This document shows, one piece after another, positions 11,863-17,779 of a DNA stretch of 17,779 bases (its first letter is position 1; every line of letters begins with the position of its first letter). Location of the stretch: positions 1 to 17,779 of the forward strand of contig CAZYTO010000101.1 in NCBI GenBank assembly GCA_964650405.1, read 5' to 3'. The position numbers and the translations under genes are program-made. Below the pieces are notes generated by a model, which worked only from the letters and a program-made list of their open reading frames with translations, was not told where the DNA came from and did no database searches. This DNA is from CAZYTO01 sp964650405 (lineage in GTDB: Bacteria > Acidobacteriota > Thermoanaerobaculia > Gp7-AA8).

Positions 11863-13542
11863 ATGCATCGGTCCTTTGCAGTCGTCGTACTCCTGTTATT
11901 CGTGTGTCCGCTCATTGCCGCTCAGGTGCCGCAACAGGCCCCGCAGCCGCAGCCTCCCATTCCGGCGGATGGTCCGTCCGCCATCAAGGCGCTCGTCGAA
12001 GCCTCGCGCATGGACGAGCTGCGCTGGCCGGACTTCAGCGACTATCGCAAGCACATGGTGAACTTCTACCAGCCGCTCAACTGGGAGTTCGCCTGGACGC
12101 GCAGCGGGCAGGTCACACCCCAGGCCCGTGCCGTCATCGCCCTCTTCGAGAAGGCCGATCTCAAAGGCATCAACGCCGTCGATTACGACGGCTCGCGCTG
12201 GGACGCGCGCCTGCGCGCGCTGAACGGCCATGTCACCGATCCCGACCTGGCGCGCTTCGACGTCGCCGTCAGCATCTCGCTCATGCGCTACATCTCCGAC
12301 CTTCACATCGGCCGGGTCAATCCGCGTAACCTCCAGTTCGACCTCGATATCGAAGCGAAGAAGTACTATCTGCCGAAGCTCCTCACCGACATCGAGGAGT
12401 CGGCCGATCCCGGCACGATCCTCGCGCAGATCGAGCCGCAGTATCCCGAGTACCACCGGCTGCAGACCGCGCTGGCCGCGTATCGCCAGCTCGCCGCCGA
12501 GTCCGCGACGGATCCCGTGCTGCCGGAGAAAGCCACCGTCAAGGTCGGAGAGGTCTATCCGCAGGCGCCGCAGCTCGCCCGGATGCTGCTGCGCCTCGGC
12601 GACCTTCCGGCCGCCGTCAACGTCGATCCGAAGCATCCCGTGTACGACGCGGCCCTCGCCGCCGGCGTGAAGAAGTTCCAGGCGCGCCACAACCTCGAAG
12701 CCAGCGGCACCCTCGGCCCGAAGACGCTCCATCAGCTCAACATCCCCCTGGCCTTCCGCGTGAAGCAGATCCAGTGGGCGCTGGAGCGCTGGCGATGGGC
12801 ACCCATGCAGTTCGAGGCGCCGCCCATCATCGTCAACATCCCCGAGTTCACCCTGCACGCCTGGGACGACACCGGCAAGCCGTCGCTCGACATGCGCGTC
12901 GTCGTCGGCCAGGCTTATTCGCACCAGACCCCGGTGTTCGCCGCGGAGATGAAGTACGTCGTGCTGCGGCCGTACTGGAGCGTGCCTCCGAGCATCCAGG
13001 CCAAGGAGCTCGTCCCGAAACTCACGAAGAGCTCGACCTTCCTGTCCCGCAACGGCTATGAAGTGGTCACCGCCGACGGCGATCTCGTGGACAGCAGCAA
13101 CCTCGACCCCGCGACGCTGGCCAAGCTGCGCTCCGGCGCGCTCCAGATCCGCCAGAAGCCCGGCGCCAACAACGCCCTCGGCCTTGTGAAGTTCATCTTC
13201 CCGAACCAGAACAACATCTACTTCCACTCCACGCCGTCGCAGGAGCTCTTCTCCCGCTCCCGGCGCGACTTCAGCCATGGCTGCATCCGCGTGGAGTTCC
13301 CGGTGAAGCTCGCCACCTGGGTCCTGCGCGACCTGCCCGAATGGACTCCCGAACGCATCGAGAAGGCCATGAAGAACGGCGATCCCACACAGGTGAACCT
13401 GAAAAAGCCGATCCCCATCATGCTCATCTACACCACCGCCGGCGTCGATGAAAACGGAACCGTCCACTTCTTCGAAGACATCTACGGCCACGACACGACC
13501 CTGGAGAATGCACTCGCGGCGGGGTATCCGTACCCGGCATGA
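11863..13542 (+). CDS. YcbB-type L,D-transpeptidase (YkuD domain)
   Basis: A 559-residue enzyme that forms 3-3 crosslinks in peptidoglycan in the periplasm, or a close relative. MHRSFAVVVLLLFVCPLIAA is a signal peptide. Residues about 35-230 form the helical scaffold domain seen in YcbB (NFYQPLNWEFAWTRSGQVTP, LMRYISDLHIGRVNP). A peptidoglycan-binding repeat follows (about 255-295: GVKKFQARHNLEASGTLGPKTL). The YkuD catalytic domain begins near IIVNIPEFTLHAW (about 325) and has His455 in YFHSTPS and the catalytic Cys474 in SHGCIRV, so the active site is intact. The ATG is chosen for the signal peptide; no ribosome site is evident. Length and domain order match YcbB/LdtD (about 600 residues), not the short ErfK-type enzymes. 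Confidence 0.93.
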   Translation: MHRSFAVVVLLLFVCPLIAAQVPQQAPQPQPPIPADGPSAIKALVEASRMDELRWPDFSDYRKHMVNFYQPLNWEFAWTRSGQVTPQARAVIALFEKADLKGINAVDYDGSRWDARLRALNGHVTDPDLARFDVAVSISLMRYISDLHIGRVNPRNLQFDLDIEAKKYYLPKLLTDIEESADPGTILAQIEPQYPEYHRLQTALAAYRQLAAESATDPVLPEKATVKVGEVYPQAPQLARMLLRLGDLPAAVNVDPKHPVYDAALAAGVKKFQARHNLEASGTLGPKTLHQLNIPLAFRVKQIQWALERWRWAPMQFEAPPIIVNIPEFTLHAWDDTGKPSLDMRVVVGQAYSHQTPVFAAEMKYVVLRPYWSVPPSIQAKELVPKLTKSSTFLSRNGYEVVTADGDLVDSSNLDPATLAKLRSGALQIRQKPGANNALGLVKFIFPNQNNIYFHSTPSQELFSRSRRDFSHGCIRVEFPVKLATWVLRDLPEWTPERIEKAMKNGDPTQVNLKKPIPIMLIYTTAGVDENGTVHFFEDIYGHDTTLENALAAGYPYPA

Positions 13543-13552
13543 GCCCGAAACC

Positions 13553-13584
13553 CGAATCAGCGAATAAGCGAATCAGCGAATAAG
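13553..13584. repeat. Perfect tandem 16-bp repeat
   Basis: CGAATCAGCGAATAAG occurs twice head to tail (13553-13568, 13569-13584). The unit is itself two related 8-bp words. It fills the gap between the convergent L,D-transpeptidase and small membrane protein genes. Confidence 0.85.
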
Positions 13585-13597
13585 GGCGAAGCCAGCG

Positions 13598-13867
13598 TCA
13601 TCCTTTCCGCGCAGCGGCCCGGGCGATGAGGCCGATGCCGATGGTCACCGCGGCGACGCCGGCGGCCAGCCAGATGGCGTTGTCACGTGCGTTGCGCGCG
13701 CCGCGGGCGATGGCCCGGCCGGTGATGCGTCCCGCCACGAACGTTCGGGCGTCCACCTCCTGCAGCGCCCCCTTCACCTTCGGGGATTCCAGAAGCTTGC
13801 CGACCGCAAGCACTGCCAGCGGCGCGAGCAGCCGCATGATGACCTGTTGGCTTTTCGGGTTGTCCAT
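13598..13867 (-). CDS. Small membrane-associated protein of unknown function
   Basis: An 89-residue basic protein. One hydrophobic stretch at about 11-23 (MRLLAPLAVLAVG) and a stronger one at about 65-83 (AIWLAAGVAAVTIGIGLIA) suggest membrane attachment. AGGAGG, with five bases between it and the ATG at 13867, fixes the start; a longer frame to 13915 lacks such a site. It starts 11 bases after the stop of the K+ channel gene on the same strand, so it is very likely co-transcribed with it, and an accessory role for the channel is possible. No family is recognised. Confidence 0.7.
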   Translation of the reverse strand: MDNPKSQQVIMRLLAPLAVLAVGKLLESPKVKGALQEVDARTFVAGRITGRAIARGARNARDNAIWLAAGVAAVTIGIGLIARAAARKG

Positions 13868-13878
13868 GAAGCCTCCTT

Positions 13879-15486
13879 CTAGCAAACCGCGTGCAGCGCG
13901 TCCGTGGCGCCGCAAACATACAACTGATCCGTGGCCGTGATCTCGGTATCGGCGGTCACGCGTGTGAGGAACCTCCCCTCCCGCCGGACCGCCACCAGCG
14001 AACAGCCATGCTGGCGAAGGGGCAGGTCGGCCACCCGGCGTCCGGCGAAACGCTGCGCTGCCGTCGCCGAGATCTGGCGGTGCTCGTCCCGCGGGCGCGC
14101 CTTCCGGTGGAGGAGGCGCGCGGTCAGCATTTCTCCGGAGATGTCGGAGATGGACAGGGCGTAGTCGGCGCCGGCCCGGTAGATGTTGTCGAGGTTGCGG
14201 GCGTGGTTCACCCGCGCCACCACCGGGACGCCCGCCACGAGATCGCGGACGATCACGGCACCGAACATCGTGGCGTCGTCGCTGTTGAGAGCGAGCACGA
14301 CGCCGCGAGCCTCGCTCACACCGGCACGCTCGAGTACGGACGAGTCGAGCACATTGCCGACTACGTCCACGCCCGGCTTCTCCTGCCGCTCGATCACGCG
14401 CACTTCCTCCCCGGCGTCGGTGAGCAGCTCATGCACCTTCCGCCCGACCTCGCCGAAGCCGGCAATGAGGAACGGCCCGCTGCTGCGCATCGGAATCGCG
14501 CCGAGGGCAGCGGCGGCGTCCGCGAGCGCCTGGCTGTCGCCGACCAGCTCGAGAATGTCATTCGCGTCCACGATCATGTCGGCCGTACAGCGCGCTTCCA
14601 GCCGGCTGCGCGTCCACTTGCCCACGACCACGGCCCCGTGCGCCCCGAGGGCCATGTCCCGAAGCGTCTTGCCCGCAAACGGGCTGGAGGGAGGAATGCG
14701 CAGCTCGCACCGCTGGAGCGCGTCGATCGACTCGATCCCCGGCAGGCGCGGACTGATCCGCTCGCTGGCGTGCGCGGCCAGGGCCGCGGCCACGATGTGC
14801 CGCGGCGTGAAGGCCGCCGTGGCGCCGGCCAGCTCCATCGGCTTGCGGTGCGCCGGCTCTTCCACGAATGCCAGCACGTCGCCGCGAAAGCCCATGGCCC
14901 GCGCGCGCAGGACCAGCGCGGCGTTCTCTTCATCGCGTCCGTTGGCCACCAGCGCACGCGCATCGCCGAGGCGCGCCACCTCGAGGGCATCCTCCTCGGC
15001 GCGCACGAACACCACTCCCTGCCCGCGCTCGTGCACGGCCCGGGCGGTCACTTCGTCCGTCTCCACCACCAGCGAGGCCACGTTGCTCGTGTTCAGCCGG
15101 CCGAGGAGCGTTTCCACCGCCGGGCCAAAGCGGTAGACGATGACGTGGTCGGCCAGCTTCTCCGGCGCCCGGCGCGGCAGCTTCTCCTCGAAGCGCTCCT
15201 CGAGGAAGGGCACCATGAAGATCGGCACGAGGAGAAAGAAGAGGAAGACGCCCACGAACTGGACGCTCACCACGAACAGCACCATCAACGGATGGTTCCA
15301 CCGCGAGTCCGCGCCGTAGCCGGTCGTCGACAGCGTCTCCGCCGCCCACTCGATGCTCTGCCAGAACGAGCGGTGCTCCCCCTCCAGCCGGAGCATCCCG
15401 AGCTGGTAGAGCAATGCCGAGCCGACGGTGAAAATCACCAGACCGGCGAGAACGGCCAGGAGGCGGCGCGTGGACCGCTGCATCAC
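13879..15486 (-). CDS. Two-TM potassium channel with two RCK (TrkA) modules
   Basis: A 535-residue ligand-gated K+ channel subunit resembling MthK/GsuK. Two transmembrane helices (about 9-29 and 67-93) flank a pore helix and selectivity filter TLSTTGYGAD (about 51-60). Two cytoplasmic TrkA-N/TrkA-C units follow. The second nucleotide-binding site is clear (LIAGFGEVGRKV, about 339-350), followed by RVIERQEKPGVDVVGNVLD. The first is degenerate (VIVYRFGPAVETL, about 115-127), lacking the usual GxGxxG. It should be a homotetramer in the inner membrane, gated by a nucleotide or ion bound to the RCK ring. The start is a GTG at 15486 or the ATG three bases later. The small membrane protein gene follows after 11 bases. 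Confidence 0.88.
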   Translation of the reverse strand: MMQRSTRRLLAVLAGLVIFTVGSALLYQLGMLRLEGEHRSFWQSIEWAAETLSTTGYGADSRWNHPLMVLFVVSVQFVGVFLFFLLVPIFMVPFLEERFEEKLPRRAPEKLADHVIVYRFGPAVETLLGRLNTSNVASLVVETDEVTARAVHERGQGVVFVRAEEDALEVARLGDARALVANGRDEENAALVLRARAMGFRGDVLAFVEEPAHRKPMELAGATAAFTPRHIVAAALAAHASERISPRLPGIESIDALQRCELRIPPSSPFAGKTLRDMALGAHGAVVVGKWTRSRLEARCTADMIVDANDILELVGDSQALADAAAALGAIPMRSSGPFLIAGFGEVGRKVHELLTDAGEEVRVIERQEKPGVDVVGNVLDSSVLERAGVSEARGVVLALNSDDATMFGAVIVRDLVAGVPVVARVNHARNLDNIYRAGADYALSISDISGEMLTARLLHRKARPRDEHRQISATAAQRFAGRRVADLPLRQHGCSLVAVRREGRFLTRVTADTEITATDQLYVCGATDALHAVC

Positions 15487-15525
15487 CTGTGATGGTACGC
15501 CGGGGAGGAGGCGTTCTTAAGAGCG

Positions 15526-15655
15526 AAGGAAGAAGGGCGTTCGTCTTAAGGGCGAAGGCCGAAGGAGAACCGAACCTCTGCCGCTGCTGCGGTGCCTCCT
15601 TCGCCCTTCATCCTTCGCCCTTCGCCCTTAAGACCGCCCTTCGCCCTTCTTCCTT
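15526..15655. repeat. Large GGGCGAAGG word-repeat palindrome
   Basis: The left arm (15526-15567) and right arm (15596-15655) are inverted copies sharing AAGGAAGAAGGGCG, GTCTTAAGGGCGAAGG and CGAAGGAG in order. The right arm has extra copies of the GGGCGAA word. It occupies the region between the divergent K+ channel and rlmA genes (15487-15680), where promoters must also lie; none is recognisable. Confidence 0.8.
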
Positions 15656-15680
15656 ACCGGCGATCGCATACGATCCCGCC

Positions 15681-16466
15681 GTGATCCTTCTCTGCACGGT
15701 GCGCGACTGCGGTGCGCCGCTTCTCCCCGCCGAGCGGCGGCTCGTGTGTGCGAACGGTCATTCCTTCGACGTGGCCCGCAGCGGTTACATCAACCTGTTG
15801 CAGCCGCAGGACCGGCGCTCGAAGCAGCCCGGGGATTCGGCGGAGGCTGTGGCCGCGCGCCGGCGACTCCACGAGCGGGGCATGGCCCGGCCGCTCCACG
15901 AGGCCATTGCCGCCCTGCTCGCACCGGCGCCTGACGATGTGATCCTCGATGCCGGCTGCGGCGACGGCTGGTTCCTCGGCGAGCTCCAGCGCGTTCACGG
16001 CTTCACAGCCTGCGGCATCGACATCTCCACGCCCGCCGTCGAGCTGGCCGCGAAACGCTATCCCGCATGTACCTGGATCGTCGGCAACGCCGATCGCTTC
16101 GCTCCGCTGGGCGACGGCGCCGTGACGAAGCTCGTGTCCATCACGGCACGCATGAACGTGCCGGAGTTCCGCCGCGTGCTGCGCGACGGCGGGACGCTGC
16201 TCGTCGCCGTGGCCGCCCCCGACGACCTCATCGAGCTCCGCGGCGAGGGAAAGGAGCGCGCGGCGGCAACGCGCGACCTCTTCGCGCCGGCGTTCGAGCT
16301 GCTCGATCAGCACCGGGTCACGACCGTCGCGGAGGTCGACGAATCGATCGTCCGCGACATCAGGCTCTCCATCTATCGTCCGCGCGGCGACGTCACGCTC
16401 AGCCGGGTGACCCTGTCCCTCGATGTCCTGCGATTCGCGGCCCGCCCGCCCAGGCCTTGCACCTAG
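15681..16466 (+). CDS. rlmA: 23S rRNA (guanine-N1)-methyltransferase, RlmA type
   Basis: A 261-residue SAM-dependent methyltransferase. The N-terminal zinc ribbon has Cys and His ligands in LCTVRDCGAPL and VCANGHSFD. The diagnostic RlmA stretch follows (FDVARSGYINLLQPQDRRS, KQPGDSAEAVAARRR, about 30-64). SAM-binding motif I is VILDAGCGDGWFLGEL (about 90-105). E. coli RlmA methylates G745 in 23S rRNA helix 35, and Gram-positive relatives modify G748; the exact base here is unknown. The GTG at 15681 is chosen because it starts at the zinc ribbon; in-frame sequence further upstream is a word repeat. No ribosome site is visible. It converges on uppP with 47 bases between the stops. Confidence 0.85.
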   Translation: MILLCTVRDCGAPLLPAERRLVCANGHSFDVARSGYINLLQPQDRRSKQPGDSAEAVAARRRLHERGMARPLHEAIAALLAPAPDDVILDAGCGDGWFLGELQRVHGFTACGIDISTPAVELAAKRYPACTWIVGNADRFAPLGDGAVTKLVSITARMNVPEFRRVLRDGGTLLVAVAAPDDLIELRGEGKERAAATRDLFAPAFELLDQHRVTTVAEVDESIVRDIRLSIYRPRGDVTLSRVTLSLDVLRFAARPPRPCT

Positions 16467-16472
16467 GCCTCC

Positions 16473-16502
16473 CCTTCCAGCCTTTCAGCCTTTCATCCTT
16501 CC
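16473..16502. repeat. AGCCTTTC word repeat between convergent genes
   Basis: Tandem imperfect 8-base words (CCAGCCTTTCAGCCTTTCAT, then CCTTCC) fill the short gap between rlmA and uppP. The words match the stem arms at 11711-11759 but form no local hairpin. Confidence 0.6.
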
Positions 16503-16513
16503 AACAAGGCCGC

Positions 16514-17341
16514 TCACCCCTTCAGCCACCCCGTCGCCAGCAGCGCGATCATCATCGCGCCCAGCGCGAAGCGGTAGTAGATGAAGATGTGCGTCGTATG
16601 GCGCTTGAGGTAGTTGATGAGGAACCAGATCGAGGCATAGCCGGATACGAACGCCACCACGATCGAGACGATGATCGACGTCCATCCCAGCTCTCCGAGG
16701 TGGTGGCGCTCCTTGAAGAGCTCCAGGAAACCCGCGCCGCCCACGGCCGGAATCGACAGCAGGAACGAATAGCGTGCCGCCGTGGGACGGTCCACCTTCC
16801 GGAAGAGGGCGGTCATGATCGTCGAGCCGCTGCGCGAGGAGCCGGGGATCAGGGCCAGGCACTGGCCGATGCCGATGGCGATGCCGTCCATCACCGTGAG
16901 CTGGTCGAACTCCTTGAGCTGCGCGCGCCGCGCGAACCGCTCGGCCAGCCACATCAGGATGGCCACCACGATGACCATGGTCGTCACGATCCACAGTCCC
17001 CGCAGCGTCGACTCGATGTGCTTCTTGAACGTCAGGCCCAGCACGACGATGGGGATCGTGCCGAGGATCACCAGCCACGCTTCGCGCGAATCGACGTCGG
17101 CCAGAGGGCGGCGGGTCATCAGGCCGCGGAAGAAACCGCCGATGAGCCGCACGATGTCGCGGAAGCAGTAGATGATCGCCGCGATCCACGTACCGAACTG
17201 GATGACGGCGCTGGCCGCCGCTCCGGGATCGCCCCAGCCGAGCAGCACCGGCACGATCAGCAGATGCGCCGTGGAGCTGACCGGGATGAATTCCGTGAGG
17301 CCCTGCACCAGGCCGAGGATGATGGCTTCCGTAATGGTCAT
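16514..17341 (-). CDS. uppP: Undecaprenyl-diphosphatase
   Basis: A 275-residue inner-membrane enzyme that removes a phosphate from undecaprenyl diphosphate, recycling the lipid carrier for peptidoglycan and surface polysaccharides. The first signature is LGLVQGLTEFIPVSSTAHL (about 9-27), with catalytic Glu17, the serines and His26. The second is IPGSSRSGSTIMTALF (about 175-190), containing the key arginine. About eight hydrophobic segments are present and the length is normal. The ATG at 17341 gives the canonical MTITEAIILG start; a longer frame to 17446 would translate the upstream word repeat. The gene lies downstream of RNase J on the same strand. Confidence 0.95.
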   Translation of the reverse strand: MTITEAIILGLVQGLTEFIPVSSTAHLLIVPVLLGWGDPGAAASAVIQFGTWIAAIIYCFRDIVRLIGGFFRGLMTRRPLADVDSREAWLVILGTIPIVVLGLTFKKHIESTLRGLWIVTTMVIVVAILMWLAERFARRAQLKEFDQLTVMDGIAIGIGQCLALIPGSSRSGSTIMTALFRKVDRPTAARYSFLLSIPAVGGAGFLELFKERHHLGELGWTSIIVSIVVAFVSGYASIWFLINYLKRHTTHIFIYYRFALGAMMIALLATGWLKG

Positions 17342-17351
17342 GTTCTTAGTT

Positions 17352-17435
17352 CCGAGTGCCGAGTGCCGAGTGCTGAGTGCCGAGTGCCGAGTGCGCGCCG
17401 TCCTTCTCGGTACTCGGCACTCCGCACTCGGCACT
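17352..17435. repeat. GAGTGCC word-repeat hairpin between RNase J and uppP
   Basis: Six near-tandem copies of the 7-base word GAGTGCC (17352-17394) face inverted copies (about 17405-17435), making a long imperfect hairpin. It follows directly after the RNase J stop and ends 10 bases before the uppP start, so in mRNA it could separate or control the two genes. Confidence 0.8.
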
Positions 17436-17442
17436 TTCTTCT

Positions 17443-17779
17443 TCACATCTCCCAGATCACCGGCAGGATCAGGGGCCGGCGTCCCATGGTCTTGCGGAAG
17501 TAGCGCTTCAGCATGGCCCGCATCTTTTCCTGCAGCACGTCGGAGTCGCGCAGTTCATCCGGTGCGCTTTCCGCGAAGACGCCTGCCAGCATGCGGCGGA
17601 CCTCCTCGAGCATCTCCTGGCTGGCGTCGACGTGGACGAGACCGCGGGTGATGATCTCCGGCTCGCGGATGAGCACCCCGTTCGAATCGACGGCCACCAC
17701 CACGATGACGAATCCGTCTTCCGCTAGGTGCTGCCGGTCCCGGACCACGACTTCCGGCACTTCCTCCGCCTCGGCGTCG
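17443..17779 (-). CDS. rnj: Ribonuclease J, C-terminal part (runs off the window)
   Basis: The last 111 codons of RNase J; the 5' part lies beyond the window end. The visible sequence is the C-terminal domain: HLAEDGFVIVVVAVD, VLIREPEIITRGLVHVD, then a helix and the conserved ending KRYFRKTMGRRPLILPVIWEM. RNase J is a metallo-beta-lactamase-fold enzyme with 5' exonuclease and endonuclease activity in mRNA decay and rRNA maturation. The catalytic histidines are outside the window, so activity cannot be judged. The frame is open to the last base. The stop at 17443 is followed directly by the GAGTGCC hairpin, then uppP. Confidence 0.93.
   Translation of the reverse strand, partial: DAEAEEVPEVVVRDRQHLAEDGFVIVVVAVDSNGVLIREPEIITRGLVHVDASQEMLEEVRRMLAGVFAESAPDELRDSDVLQEKMRAMLKRYFRKTMGRRPLILPVIWEM

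Noticed and set aside
11896..13491. 531-codon minus-strand open frame opposite the L,D-transpeptidase
   Set aside because: A shadow frame rich in charged repeats, while the plus strand has an intact signal peptide and YkuD active site.
13891..15492. 533-codon plus-strand open frame opposite the K+ channel
   Set aside because: A shadow frame; the minus strand encodes a pore filter and RCK domains in the right order.
17352..17435. CRISPR array
   Set aside because: The units are only seven bases, contiguous and without unique spacers, and no cas genes are present.
17342..17446. N-terminal extension of UppP through the repeat region
   Set aside because: The extra residues are the translated GAGTGCC repeat; the canonical UppP start is at 17341.

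Overview
The window is GC-rich chromosomal DNA with dense, mostly housekeeping genes. The organism looks Gram-negative: it has two SurA-like periplasmic prolyl isomerases (one a lipoprotein), a YcbB-type L,D-transpeptidase and another lipoprotein. It also carries RNase J. The GC content, gene set and odd intergenic word repeats would fit Acidobacteriota or a similar environmental phylum, probably from a metagenome assembly, but this placement is inference with low confidence. A run of ten Ns (3758-3767) shows that the sequence is a scaffold.

Layout. 75-1043 is ilvE (+). It converges on a minus-strand pair, a sirtuin deacylase and RadC, whose genes overlap by 8 bases. 2464-2673 is non-coding and holds two GAAA-loop hairpins. 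2674-5808 is a minus-strand run read from right to left: 2Fe-2S ferredoxin, small membrane protein, parvulin lipoprotein, then a second secreted parvulin that is broken by the assembly gap. A foreign scrap sits at that break, containing the end of a Fis-type HTH regulator and the end of another gene. 5886-6227 is an unknown small protein, followed by a palindromic intergenic element. 6473-7884 is an Lrp/AsnC regulator overlapping an EamA exporter. 8022-10166 holds a cupin, a DUF1223 thioredoxin-like protein and a LamG-like lipoprotein. A two-hairpin terminator separates these from an exported MsrB (minus). 11111-11653 is an unknown protein behind a good promoter candidate. 11863-13542 is the L,D-transpeptidase. 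13598-15486 (minus) is a K+ channel with RCK domains followed by a small membrane protein. 15681-16466 is RlmA. 16514-17779 (minus) is the RNase J 3' end followed by UppP.

How the genes fit together. Several serve the cell envelope: parvulins fold exported proteins, UppP recycles the undecaprenyl carrier, the L,D-transpeptidase crosslinks peptidoglycan, and MsrB repairs oxidised exported proteins. Others cover amino-acid metabolism and export (ilvE, AsnC with EamA) and housekeeping RNA work (RlmA, RNase J). I see no phage, plasmid, CRISPR or defence locus and no tRNA or rRNA.

The most unusual features are not coding. At least seven intergenic gaps contain imperfect tandem copies of short 7-8 bp words. 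Several of these fold back into long hairpins, and each gap uses a different word. Other points of note are the chimeric assembly join, the paired GAAA-loop hairpins, and a perfect hairpin that places a start codon in its loop.
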